From positions 1 to 64,000 of the forward strand of contig CAYUNM010000020.1 of assembly GCA_964446175.1 (NCBI GenBank): DNA of 64,000 bases, given 5' to 3'. Shown in pieces: positions 45,843 to 56,045 of the stretch (position 1 is its first letter; each line of letters begins with the position of its first letter). The position numbers were made by a program, and so were the translations under genes. The notes beneath the pieces were generated by a model that ran no database searches, was not told the origin of the DNA, and was given only the letters and a program-made list of their open reading frames with translations. The DNA comes from JABFXX01 sp964446175 (GTDB taxonomy: Bacteria; Myxococcota_A; Polyangia; Haliangiales; Haliangiaceae).

Positions 45843-47741
45843 ATGCGTGCCCTGCTCCTCGTCGCCGCGCTGTCGACCGCCGCCTACGCCGACGATGTGC
45901 TGCACGCCGGCACACCCGAGACGGATCCGCCGACGATCACCGCGCTCGGCGTCGCGCTACCGATCAGCGGCGACGACAACTTCACCGCGCAGGTCGCCGT
46001 GCGCTATCGCGTCACCGGCACGACCGCGTGGCACGATGCCCTGCCGCTCGCGCGCGTCCACGCCGAGGTCGTCACCGGGCTGACCGTCGGGCCCGGGTTC
46101 GCCGGCTCGATCTTCGACCTTGCGCCCGACACCTCGTACGACGTCGAGCTGCACGCGACCGACGCCGACGGCGCCGTCGATCAGACGCTGATGCTCACCG
46201 CGAGGACCCGCCCGGTCCCCGGGGATCCGGCTGCGCGGCACGCGGTCACCGTGACGAGCGCACAGGAGCTGACGGCCGCCTTGAACGCCGCGCAGCCCGG
46301 CGACGTGATCACGCTCGCCGCCGGCACGTACACCGGCCAGTTCGCGCTGCATGCGAGCGGCACGGCGCAGAACCCGATCGTGATCCGCGGCGCGGGCGAC
46401 ACCTCGGTCCTCGACGGCGGCGGCTGCACCGGCTGCAACGTGCTCGAGGTCTACGGCAGCGACGTCCACGTCGAGAGCCTCGCGATCGCGCACGCGACGC
46501 GCGCGCTGCGCTTCCAGACGCCGGCCGCGACCGGCAACGTCGTGCGGCGCGTCCACATCTCCGACGTCGTGCTCGGCATCGGCTCGCAGCCCGACCAGAC
46601 CGACTTCTACTACGCCGACAACATCCTCGAGGGCCGCGTGCAGTGGCCGTGCGTCTACACGAGCGACGATCCGTGCAACGCCGACGGCAGCGGCGCGATC
46701 GTCCACGGCACGCACGCGAACGACGACGGCATCCACCTCGAGGGCACCGGGCACGTCGTCACGCACAACCGGATCTCCGGCTTCGGCGACGCGATGAAGA
46801 TCGAGCAGGACGGCGCGAAGTCTGTCGACTTCATCGGCAACGATGTCCTCTGGACGTACGACAACGGCATCGAGCTCGACACGTCGATGCGCAACACGCG
46901 CGCGCTGCGCAACCGCTTCACGAACACGTTCGCGACCCTGTCGTTCCAGCCGATCTACGGCGGCCCCGCGTACGCGATCCGCAACGTCCTCGTGAACGTC
47001 GCCGACGAGGAATTCAAGCTCCACGCCAACGGCAGCACGCCGACGGTCGGCGCCGTCATCTACCACACGACCGTGCTGCGCGATCAGCGCGCGATCCAGT
47101 GCTCGACCGCGAACGAGCCGCTGTTCTTCACGATCGAGAACAGCATCTTCGAGGGACCGGCAACGATCGGCGACGGCCACACCGTCCGGTGGGACGTCCC
47201 GTCCGTCGCGACCGCGAGCACCGACTACAACGGCTACGCGCCCGACGGCCAGTTCGAGTACGGCTACGGCACGGGCGGCATGACGTACGCGAGCCTCGCG
47301 GCGCTGCAGGCCGGCGGTCGCGAGCAGCACGGCGTGCTGATGGATCAGACGTCGGGCATCGCCGACTGGCACACCAAGCTCGATCCGATGACGCCACAGC
47401 TCGCCGCCGCCTCGCCCGCGATCGACCGCGGCAGCGTGCTCCCCAACATCGATGACGGCTTCACCGGCAGCGCGCCCGACCTCGGCGCGATCGAAGCCGG
47501 CTGCGCGCCACCGATCTATGGACCGCGCCCGCTCGGCATGGACGAGACGAACGAGCCGATCGGCTGCGCGCGCGGCGACACACCCGGCGATGGCGTCTTC
47601 GGCGATGACGCCGGCTCCGGCACGACGAAGCCCAGCGGCTGCTGCCAGGGCGCCCCTGCCCCATCGAGCGCGCTTCTCGCTGCACTCGTCATCATCTCGT
47701 TGCGACGCCGCCGCGATCGTCGCCGCCCGTTTACAAAGTAG
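45843..47741 (+). CDS. Secreted right-handed beta-helix protein with MYXO-CTERM-like tail
   Basis: 632 residues with signal peptide (MRALLLVAALSTAAYA). An FnIII-like domain (about 25-125) leads into a parallel beta-helix with pectate-lyase-like rungs (ITLAAGTYTGQFALHASGTA, NPIVIRGAGDTSVLDGGG, and NRISGFGDAMKIEQDG). The C-terminus has a Gly/Ser/Asp linker, a GCC motif, a TM helix (SSALLAALVIIS) and an Arg cluster, which fits a MYXO-CTERM sorting signal. It may bind or cleave polysaccharide; catalytic residues are not evident. Confidence 0.8.
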   Translation: MRALLLVAALSTAAYADDVLHAGTPETDPPTITALGVALPISGDDNFTAQVAVRYRVTGTTAWHDALPLARVHAEVVTGLTVGPGFAGSIFDLAPDTSYDVELHATDADGAVDQTLMLTARTRPVPGDPAARHAVTVTSAQELTAALNAAQPGDVITLAAGTYTGQFALHASGTAQNPIVIRGAGDTSVLDGGGCTGCNVLEVYGSDVHVESLAIAHATRALRFQTPAATGNVVRRVHISDVVLGIGSQPDQTDFYYADNILEGRVQWPCVYTSDDPCNADGSGAIVHGTHANDDGIHLEGTGHVVTHNRISGFGDAMKIEQDGAKSVDFIGNDVLWTYDNGIELDTSMRNTRALRNRFTNTFATLSFQPIYGGPAYAIRNVLVNVADEEFKLHANGSTPTVGAVIYHTTVLRDQRAIQCSTANEPLFFTIENSIFEGPATIGDGHTVRWDVPSVATASTDYNGYAPDGQFEYGYGTGGMTYASLAALQAGGREQHGVLMDQTSGIADWHTKLDPMTPQLAAASPAIDRGSVLPNIDDGFTGSAPDLGAIEAGCAPPIYGPRPLGMDETNEPIGCARGDTPGDGVFGDDAGSGTTKPSGCCQGAPAPSSALLAALVIISLRRRRDRRRPFTK

Positions 47742-47790
47742 TACGATGAAGCGATAGCGTGCGCCGCGCTGCGCTCGTAGCGTTTCGGGC

Positions 47791-48231
47791 ATGAAGAAAC
47801 TCACGACGTTCTTTGCCGTGATTGCGCTCGCCGCGACCGTCAGCCTCACCGGCTGCAAGAAGAAGAAGGACGGCGAGACCTCCGCCGACAAGCCCGCCGA
47901 GGGCACGACCGCCACGGGCTCGGCTGCCGCCGCCCCGACGCCCACCACGCCCGCCGCGCCCGCCGCTGCGGCCACTGGCAGCGCTGCCGCCGCCCCCGCG
48001 GCCGCCGGCGATCTCCCGGCCGAGTGCAACGAGTACAAGGCCGCGATCGAGAAGCTCTCGTCGTGCGACAAGATGCCCCAGCAGGCGCGCGACGCGCTGA
48101 AGCAGGCGTACGACCAGGCGTCGGCGGGCTGGGCCAACCTCCCGGCCGAGGCGAAGGCGAACCTCGCCACCGCGTGCAAGGCCGGCGCGGATGCCGTCAC
48201 GACCAGCGCGAAGCAGGTCTGCGGCTGGTAA
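47791..48231 (+). CDS. Small lipoprotein with four-cysteine helical domain
   Basis: 146 residues with lipoprotein signal ending SLTGCKKKK. An Ala/Pro/Thr linker containing repeated TGSAAAAP follows, then a helical domain with cysteines in AECNEYKAAIEKLSSCDKMP and ACKAGADAV...KQVCGW, probably two disulfides. Family function unknown. A hairpin terminator candidate lies about 90 bp downstream. Confidence 0.72.
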   Translation: MKKLTTFFAVIALAATVSLTGCKKKKDGETSADKPAEGTTATGSAAAAPTPTTPAAPAAAATGSAAAAPAAAGDLPAECNEYKAAIEKLSSCDKMPQQARDALKQAYDQASAGWANLPAEAKANLATACKAGADAVTTSAKQVCGW

Positions 48232-48321
48232 CGCACGCGCCGCGGATCACGCGCCGCGACCGCGCAGGTCGCAGCACGCCGCGGCACACCAACCTCTCGC
48301 AGTAGATAGCTTGGACTGCAT

Positions 48322-48350
48322 GGGCCCGCGGCAACGGGCCCGATTCATTT
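48322..48350 (+). terminator. Candidate terminator downstream of the small lipoprotein
   Basis: GGGCCCG (48322-48328) and CGGGCCC (48335-48341) form a perfect 7-bp stem with a 6-nt loop, followed by the weak T-rich stretch ATTCATTTT. Confidence 0.55.
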
Positions 48351-48398
48351 TCGGCGAGGCATGCGCGCGCGGCCCACGCGCGACCGGCGCGCAGCGGG

Positions 48399-50717
48399 CT
48401 ACGGGCAGCTGACCGTGATCGCGAGCTTGTTGTTGTCCTCGCGGCACTCGGAGTCGATGCCGGTGCCATCGCCCTTGTCGTCGGCGACCACGCTGCCCGC
48501 GTCGTTGCCGCCCGTCCACGTGCACGACGTCGTCGAGCAGGCCCCTGGGTTGATGCGCGCGGTGGTCTTCGTCGTGCAGCGCACCATGCCGGTGCTGTCG
48601 TAGACCGCGACCGGTACGCCCGGCGCGACCGGCTCCGTGCCGCGGTTGCAGATCTCGGCGGTGATGACCGGACCGCCCGCGTCGCACGTCACCTTCGCCT
48701 GGTGGACGGTGAGATCGGGAATCGCGCCCGCGGTCTCGCCGTCGCCCGGCGTGTTCTGGCGGAAGTTGTTGAGCCCCGGCTGCTTCCAGTTCTGCAGCCA
48801 CTGGCTCGTGCGCGGGACCTTGCCGGCCTCGTCGACGTTCGTCACCGAGTACGCGTGCTGGTTCCAGATCGGCCGCGTGTTGACCCAGCGGTCGAGCGAG
48901 TCGGCGAGCACGCGCACGCCCGTCGCGGCGGCGGTGGCCGGGTGCGAGGCGCGGCAGACCTTGCCGGCGGGCGACGGGCCCGCGATCGGATCGAGACAGA
49001 CGAAGCCATCGCCGCCGCAGTCGCTGTCCTGCTGGCAGCGGCAGCGCCCGAGCGCGTCGGTCGCGTTCTCGCGGCCGCAGGTCGTCGTGCGAGGGCAATC
49101 GGCGTCGTCGCGGCACTGCACGCCATCGAAGATCGGATCGACGGCCGGGCACGCGACCGCGCAGTTCGTGTTCGACGTGCTGACGATCTCGGCGTTGAAG
49201 TCCGCATCGACGTCCGCGATCACCGGGTTCTCGTACCAGGTGCAGGACGTGCGATAGCGCGAGTAAACGACCTTGCCCGTGCGGCCGTCGTAGACGCGCG
49301 TGAAGCACTCGTCGCCGTAGACGACCTCGGCGCGGCCATCGCCGTCGAAGTCGAACACCGACGAGCCGGTGACGTTCGAGGACAGGTCCTGCGAGACGTC
49401 GGCCCACAGCACGCCGTTCGTCGTCATCGACGCGCAGAACATCGGATCGGGCGTGCCCGTGCAGTCCGGATCGAACACGGCGTACGCGGTCGCGCCCGCG
49501 GATGCGAACTCGACGCGGCCATCGCCATCGAAGTCGGCGATCGTCGGCGGGCCGCCGTTGCCGGCCGTCGTGCCCTGCAGGTTCGCCGTGAACACCTCGC
49601 GGCCGTCGAGCGCGTAGACGTGCGCGACGCCGAGGCGGATCAACACGACCTCCGCGATGCCGTCGAGGTGCGTGCGGTCGCTCATGCCGTTCGAGTACGT
49701 GCCGAAGTCGGCGACGGCGAGGTGGCCCTGCGCGCCGGGCAGCGCCTGCTTCGGCTGCCACTTCTTCGCGACGCGGTCCCAGCCGTAGATCTCGCTGCCG
49801 GTGACGAGCTCGACCTGCCCGTCGCCGTCGATGTCAGCCGCGATCGGGATGTAGCCGGTGCTGGTCGCGGGGCCCGCGCCGAGCGACTCGTCGAGCGCGT
49901 TGCCGTTGGCGTCGTAGACGTTGCCGTAGAACAGGATCTCGGGAATGCCGTCGTCGTCGAGGTCGTGGATCGATGGGCCGGCCCAGTCGCACAGCGTGTC
50001 GCCGAACGTCGAGGTGGTCTGCCACAGCACTTCCCAGCCGGTCGACTTGAGCGTCCACGCGACGAGCCCGCCGTCGCTGCGCGCCGCGACGATCTCCGGC
50101 GTCGAGTCGACGCCGCCGATGTCCGCGATCGCGACCGAGGCCGAGGCGACGACCGTCGGCGCCGCGATGGTCGCCTGCTGCTGACAGCTCGCGCCGTCGA
50201 TGATGCGAATGACGCCGTAGTAGTTCGCCGGGTCACTGCTCTCGCAGGACTGCGCGCCACCGTCGGTGAAGTTGTACGACGTGAAGACGATCGACGGCGT
50301 CGACAGCTCGCCCTGCGCGTAGAACGTCGCGACCATCGGCGTCGCGAGCACGTTGACGTGGTTCGGATACGGATCGCCGGGCGGCGGCCCGAGCCACTCG
50401 CACTGCGCGCCCGGGAAGAACACGCCGGGCACCGGATCGCGCTTGCACATCGGATCGCTGACGCCGCCCGGGCCCACGCCCCACGGCAGGCACTCGTGGT
50501 TCGGCGCGTCGCAGTACTTGTCGCCAGGACAGTCCGCGTTGCTGCCGCACGGCTCCGGCGGCGGGACGCACGTGTTGTAGCGACAGACGCTGTCGCCCGT
50601 GCATGCCGGCGTGCAGATATCGCCGCCGTCGGGACCGTTGCCGGTGTGGTGGTGGTTGCAGTCGCACGCAGGCGACAGGACGGAGGCCGCGAGGAGCGCG
50701 ACGAGGAGCCAGCGCAT
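48399..50717 (-). CDS. FG-GAP/VCBS-type beta-propeller lipoprotein
   Basis: 772 residues with signal MRWLLVALLAASVLSPACDC (lipobox SPAC). A Cys-rich EGF-like N-terminus (CTPACTGDSVCRYNTC) precedes propeller blades bearing FG-GAP calcium loops: DLDDDGIPEILF, DIDGDGQVELV, DFDGDGRVEFA, DFDGDGRAEVV, DVDADFNAEIV. A second Cys-rich segment (CRDDADCPRTTTCG) and a CARDB-like domain (VTAEICNRGTEPVAPG-type) end it. An extracellular binding protein is likely; ligand unknown. Confidence 0.82.
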   Translation of the reverse strand: MRWLLVALLAASVLSPACDCNHHHTGNGPDGGDICTPACTGDSVCRYNTCVPPPEPCGSNADCPGDKYCDAPNHECLPWGVGPGGVSDPMCKRDPVPGVFFPGAQCEWLGPPPGDPYPNHVNVLATPMVATFYAQGELSTPSIVFTSYNFTDGGAQSCESSDPANYYGVIRIIDGASCQQQATIAAPTVVASASVAIADIGGVDSTPEIVAARSDGGLVAWTLKSTGWEVLWQTTSTFGDTLCDWAGPSIHDLDDDGIPEILFYGNVYDANGNALDESLGAGPATSTGYIPIAADIDGDGQVELVTGSEIYGWDRVAKKWQPKQALPGAQGHLAVADFGTYSNGMSDRTHLDGIAEVVLIRLGVAHVYALDGREVFTANLQGTTAGNGGPPTIADFDGDGRVEFASAGATAYAVFDPDCTGTPDPMFCASMTTNGVLWADVSQDLSSNVTGSSVFDFDGDGRAEVVYGDECFTRVYDGRTGKVVYSRYRTSCTWYENPVIADVDADFNAEIVSTSNTNCAVACPAVDPIFDGVQCRDDADCPRTTTCGRENATDALGRCRCQQDSDCGGDGFVCLDPIAGPSPAGKVCRASHPATAAATGVRVLADSLDRWVNTRPIWNQHAYSVTNVDEAGKVPRTSQWLQNWKQPGLNNFRQNTPGDGETAGAIPDLTVHQAKVTCDAGGPVITAEICNRGTEPVAPGVPVAVYDSTGMVRCTTKTTARINPGACSTTSCTWTGGNDAGSVVADDKGDGTGIDSECREDNNKLAITVSCP

Positions 50718-50734
50718 CTAGGGCGATCGTACAC

Positions 50735-51487
50735 CTACTTGCAGAGGACCTCACCAGCACACGGCGTCACGTCGATCCGCTTGTTGCGGTCGATCTTGTC
50801 CTTGATGCGCTGCAGCTCGAGCGCGTGAGCCCGTGCTTCCGCGGCCTTGCGGTTCGCCTCGTTCAGGCGCGCCTGGGCCTGCTCGAGCTCGAGCTTGTTC
50901 GTCGCCGTCGCGACGGCGTGCTGCGCGTCGCGCACCTTGGCGTCGAGGTCGTCGAGCGTCCGCTGCATCGCCTCGAGCTTGGCGACGGCGTCCGCCGCCT
51001 CCTGCTTCGCGGCGGCCCTCTCGGCATCCGCGCGCGCCTTCGCCTGCTGCGAGCTGTCGGCGTCGCGCATGCGGTCGATCGCGAGCGCGCCGAAGCCGAG
51101 CGCGCCGACGAGCGCGACCACCGTCACCGCGACCATCCACTTCGGGCGGCGCTTCGCGATATCCGCGCGGCGCAGCTCGATCTCGTGCGCGAGCCGCTCC
51201 TGCTCGAGCTGGGCCGCGAGCCGCGCACGCTCGGCCGCCTCGTGCGCCTCGACCCGCATCCGCGCCTCGCGCTCCGCGGCCGCCCTCGCCTCCTCGACGC
51301 GCAGGCGCTCCTCGCGCTCCGCTCGCTCGCGGGCCGCGGCCTCGGCCAGCCGCGCTTCCTCGGCGGCGCGCCGCGCGTGCTCCTCGGCCTCGCGGGCCTG
51401 ATCGCGGGCCGCGCGCTCGTCCGCGATCCGCTGCTGCTCGATCGCGCGGAGCTCGTGCAGCGACGTCATCACCGATGCTTCCTGCAT
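50735..51487 (-). CDS. Coiled-coil/TM/coiled-coil envelope protein (paralog 1)
   Basis: 250 residues. A long charged coiled coil (residues ~10-110) precedes one TM helix (117-137, WMVAVTVVALVGALGFGALA), and a second coiled coil (~145-235) ends in the two-cysteine tail RIDVTPCAGEVLCK. The layout matches the paralog at 51832-52611, which supports ATG 51487 rather than 51469. It would span the inner membrane with rods on both sides. It follows a small coiled-coil lipoprotein by 17 bp. Confidence 0.72.
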   Translation of the reverse strand: MQEASVMTSLHELRAIEQQRIADERAARDQAREAEEHARRAAEEARLAEAAARERAEREERLRVEEARAAAEREARMRVEAHEAAERARLAAQLEQERLAHEIELRRADIAKRRPKWMVAVTVVALVGALGFGALAIDRMRDADSSQQAKARADAERAAAKQEAADAVAKLEAMQRTLDDLDAKVRDAQHAVATATNKLELEQAQARLNEANRKAAEARAHALELQRIKDKIDRNKRIDVTPCAGEVLCK

Positions 51488-51504
51488 GCGGTGAAGACAC
51501 GCCG

Positions 51505-51747
51505 TCAGCGCTGGGATTGCAGGCGATCGATCCGGTCGCTGAGGTCCGCGAGCTCGAGCTGCAGCTCGACCAGCGTCGGGCGCGCGGCGCGCAGCTCCTC
51601 GTCGGTGTGTGCGGCGGCGAGCACCGCATGTGCGCGCGCGGAGACGGAGCGCACCTGGCGGCGCAGCTTGTCGAGCTCCGACGGCGCCGGACCACACGCC
51701 GCGAGCACGAGGCAGAGGAGCACGCAGCGCACGACGTGATTAGACAC
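51505..51747 (-). CDS. Small coiled-coil lipoprotein
   Basis: 80 residues with lipoprotein signal VVRCVLLCLVLAACGP (lipobox LAAC) and a helical heptad-rich body (LDKLRRQVRSVSARAHAVLA...LADLSDRIDRLQSQ). Lpp-like in architecture but not in sequence. Directly upstream of coiled-coil paralog 1, so perhaps its periplasmic partner. It starts just past the terminator of paralog 2, so it should have its own promoter. Confidence 0.68.
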   Translation of the reverse strand: MSNHVVRCVLLCLVLAACGPAPSELDKLRRQVRSVSARAHAVLAAAHTDEELRAARPTLVELQLELADLSDRIDRLQSQR

Positions 51748-51773
51748 CCGAACCCGCCCGGCGTTTGCGCCGA

Positions 51774-51804
51774 AAGCGAAAACGGCGCCCGAGGTGGGCG
51801 CCGT
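51774..51804 (-). terminator. Intrinsic terminator of coiled-coil paralog 2
   Basis: Perfect 9-bp stem ACGGCGCCC (51782-51790) and GGGCGCCGT (51796-51804) with a 5-nt loop; on the minus strand it is followed by TTTTCGCTTTC. It lies 28 bp beyond the stop at 51832. Confidence 0.82.
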
Positions 51805-51831
51805 CTTACATGACCAAACGCGAGCGAGTGA

Positions 51832-52611
51832 CTACTGGCAGCCCTTCGCGAGCGGGTTGTTCAAGCACTCCTGGCTGACGTGCACGCCGCGGGCACGCTC
51901 GGCCTTCGCAGCAGCCTGCTTCGCCGCCTCGACGCGCGAACGCATCTCGGCCTGCTCGCGCTGCAGCTCCTGGAGGTGAGCCTGCGCGGCCTTGAGGGCG
52001 ACGGCGTCCTGCGCCGCGCTGACGTCCGCGATCGCCTTGTCGAGCTTGGCGGCGTTCTCGTCGAGGTCCTTCTGCGCCTTCGCGACCTGCTCCTGCGCCG
52101 CCTTGACCTGCTTGCCGTACTCCTCTTTCTCGGCCTCGGCCTGCTGGCGCTTCTGCGAGTCCTCTTGCGACTGCTGGTACGCGCGCACGCCGACGACGCC
52201 CGCGATCACGATGCCGATCACGGCCATCGCGGTGACGGCGAGCATCCACGTCGGGCGCTTCTTGGCGACCTCGGCGCGGCGCAGCTCCATCTCCTGCTGC
52301 AGGCGCTGCTGCTCGAGCGCGGCCTGCTGGCGCGCGCGCTCGGCGGCCTCGGCGGACTCGACGCGCATGCGCGCTTCGCGCTCGGCGGCGGCCTTCGCCT
52401 CTTCGATCTGGCGCTGGTGATCGCGCTCGGCGCGGATCTTGGCTTCCTCTTCCTCGCGCTTGCGACGCTCCTCGGCTTCCTTCGCCATCCGGCGCGCCTC
52501 TTCAGCGCTGCGGACCGCGTGCTCCTCTTCCTGGACCCGGTTCTCCTCGATCTGACGGAGCTCCCGCAGGGAGAAGAGGACCGAATTCTCGCGCTTCTCG
52601 GACTGTGCCAT
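51832..52611 (-). CDS. Coiled-coil/TM/coiled-coil envelope protein with CLNNPLAKGC tail (paralog 2)
   Basis: 259 residues. Charged coiled coil (~15-115), TM helix at about 122-145 (WMLAVTAMAVIGIVIAGVVG), second coiled coil (~148-240) and the terminal HVSQECLNNPLAKGCQ. Same plan as 50735-51487, with matching N-terminus (SVLFSLRELRQIEENR versus SVMTSLHELRAIEQQR). The tail is shared with the secreted protein at 20504-21019. Both tails are predicted outside the cytoplasm, where the cysteines could form a disulfide. Monocistronic: a strong terminator follows. Confidence 0.75.
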   Translation of the reverse strand: MAQSEKRENSVLFSLRELRQIEENRVQEEEHAVRSAEEARRMAKEAEERRKREEEEAKIRAERDHQRQIEEAKAAAEREARMRVESAEAAERARQQAALEQQRLQQEMELRRAEVAKKRPTWMLAVTAMAVIGIVIAGVVGVRAYQQSQEDSQKRQQAEAEKEEYGKQVKAAQEQVAKAQKDLDENAAKLDKAIADVSAAQDAVALKAAQAHLQELQREQAEMRSRVEAAKQAAAKAERARGVHVSQECLNNPLAKGCQ

Positions 52612-52693
52612 GGAACGTCCCTCTAGCCCTGGTTTCCCCGGGCTCTTCGATCTCTAACACGCACGATCACGCCGAGCAATCACGGACGGTTGT

Positions 52694-53446
52694 ATGCCGC
52701 TACCGGCTGCGCTAAACCCGCCGTCCCAGGTGGGCTTCGTCGATCTCCATAGCCACGTGCTGTTCGGGCTTGACGACGGCGCTCCCGACGAGGCGACCGC
52801 CCTGACCATGCTCGACGGCCTCGCCGCCCTCGGCGTCACCGAGCAGTGTGTGACCCCGCATCAGAAGGCGTCGCAGTATCTGCCGGCCTGGGACCGGATC
52901 GAGGCGACCTTCGCGACGCTCCAGCGGATCCGGAACTCACGCCACCCCACACTCCGGCTCGCGGCCGAGAACATGTGGGACGATGTATTCTACAAGCGAG
53001 TCACCGAGAACGCGATCCCGAGCTACGCGGGCACGAACGCGTTCCTCGTCGAGATTCCGCCGCCGCTGATGCCGCCGGGGATGATCGACCAGCTGTTCAA
53101 GTTTCGGATGGCCGGCAAGGTCCCGGTGCTCGCGCATCCCGAGCGCTATCACGCGCTGTGGGGCGACGACGACCTCGCGCGCTCGCTGCGAAATCACTGC
53201 GCGTTCGTCGTCGACCTCGGCGCGGTCGGCGGGTTCCACGGCAGGAAAGAGATGAAGGCCGCGCGTCACCTGCTCGAGAGCGGGCTCGCCGCCGCCGTCG
53301 CCACCGACGCGCACCAGGTCGGCGACCTCCAGCAAGCGCAGCAAGGCCTCGCGTGGATCGAGAAGAAGCTCGGCCACGCGGCGGTCGTGCGGCTGTTCGA
53401 CCACGCGCCGCGCGCGATCCTCGGCGGCCAGCTCCCCGACGTATGA
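52694..53446 (+). CDS. PHP-family tyrosine phosphatase (CpsB/YwqE-like)
   Basis: 250 residues. Metal-binding VDLHSHVLFGLDDGAPD, ENMWDDVFYKR, PVLAHPERYHAL and AVATDAHQV fit the manganese-dependent PHP phosphatases of capsule loci (CpsB/CapC). Such enzymes dephosphorylate a tyrosine kinase that controls polysaccharide chain length; no such kinase is in this window. It heads a long plus-strand operon and overlaps the next gene by ATGA. Confidence 0.88.
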   Translation: MPLPAALNPPSQVGFVDLHSHVLFGLDDGAPDEATALTMLDGLAALGVTEQCVTPHQKASQYLPAWDRIEATFATLQRIRNSRHPTLRLAAENMWDDVFYKRVTENAIPSYAGTNAFLVEIPPPLMPPGMIDQLFKFRMAGKVPVLAHPERYHALWGDDDLARSLRNHCAFVVDLGAVGGFHGRKEMKAARHLLESGLAAAVATDAHQVGDLQQAQQGLAWIEKKLGHAAVVRLFDHAPRAILGGQLPDV

Positions 53447-54510
53447 AGCTCGCCATCAACCTCGTGCTCTCGCTCGGCATGCTCGCGCTGTGCCTCTACT
53501 TCGTGTGGCCGAACGAGCAGACGCTCGATCAGCTGAAGCACGCGTGGCACGCGCTGTCGTGGAGCGAGTTCGCGCCGTACCTGCTCGGCTACATCGGGCT
53601 GCTCGTCGTCGTGCACGTGTGCCGCGCCGTGCGCTGGAACAACCTGCTCGCGCCGATCGGCGTCAAGCTGCCGATGGGGCCGCTGCTCGCGATCTCGTCG
53701 GTCGGGTTCATGGCGATCCTCGCACTGCCGGCGCGCCTCGGCGAGTTCGTGCGGCCGGGCCTGCTGCGCCAGCGCGGCATCTCGGGGACGCAGGCGCTCG
53801 GCACGATCGCGGTCGAGCGCATCGTCGATGGCCTGATCATCTCGCTGCTCGTGTTCGGCGCGTGCTTCTCGCTGCGCTCGCCGACGTCGCCGCCGTGGAT
53901 GATGAAGATGGCGTGGATCGCGCTCGGCGTGTTCACGGCCGCGATGGTGTTCCTGCTGCTCGCGCTGCGCCGCCCGCAGAGGACGGTCGCGTTCTTCCTG
54001 CGGCTCTCGCTGCTGCCGAAGCTCGCGCCGAAGCTCGCGACCGCGATCGAGGACAAGCTCGTCAGCATGATCCGCGGCTTCGAGGTGCTCAACGACGGGC
54101 GGAACCTCGCCGTGTTCGTCGTGTGGAGCTTGATCTACTGGTTCGCGAACGGCCTCGGCGTGTGGCTGCTCGCGCGCGGCTTTCACACGATCGACCCCGC
54201 GTTCGACCTGAGCCTCGTCGCCGCGCTCGCGACGATGGGCATCGTCGCCGTCGGCATCATGCTGCCGAACTCGCCTGGCAACTTCGGCCAGTTCCAGTGG
54301 TTCACGCTGCTCGGCGCGTCGATCACGATCCTCGGCGCCGCCGACAAGAACACGGCCATCTACGCGACGGCCTTCGCGTTCGCGAACGTCCACTACTTCC
54401 TGCAGCTGCTCTGGTACATGGGCATGGGCCTTCTGGGCCTCGCCACGCCGTGGGTGTCGTTCCACGACCTCGCGCTCGCGCGAAAAAGTGGCCCCGCCGA
54501 GGCGACCTAG
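53443..54510 (+). CDS. Multi-TM protein of the LPG synthase/UPF0104 (AglD-like) class
   Basis: 355 residues with about eight TM helices. Diagnostic segments are RAVRWNNLLAPIG, LPARLGEFVRPGLLRQR and GTIAVERIVDGLIIS, then MLPNSPGNFGQFQWFT. This class includes the flippase domain of lysylphosphatidylglycerol synthase; a lipid- or polyprenol-handling role is likely. It is coupled by ATGA to the PHP phosphatase. Confidence 0.87.
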   Translation: MKLAINLVLSLGMLALCLYFVWPNEQTLDQLKHAWHALSWSEFAPYLLGYIGLLVVVHVCRAVRWNNLLAPIGVKLPMGPLLAISSVGFMAILALPARLGEFVRPGLLRQRGISGTQALGTIAVERIVDGLIISLLVFGACFSLRSPTSPPWMMKMAWIALGVFTAAMVFLLLALRRPQRTVAFFLRLSLLPKLAPKLATAIEDKLVSMIRGFEVLNDGRNLAVFVVWSLIYWFANGLGVWLLARGFHTIDPAFDLSLVAALATMGIVAVGIMLPNSPGNFGQFQWFTLLGASITILGAADKNTAIYATAFAFANVHYFLQLLWYMGMGLLGLATPWVSFHDLALARKSGPAEAT

Positions 54511-54523
54511 CGACCATCGGCGC

Positions 54524-54976
<453 letters not shown>

Positions 54977-54992
54977 TGCTACGTTCGGGCGC

Positions 54993-56041
<1,049 letters not shown>

Positions 56042-56045
<4 letters not shown>

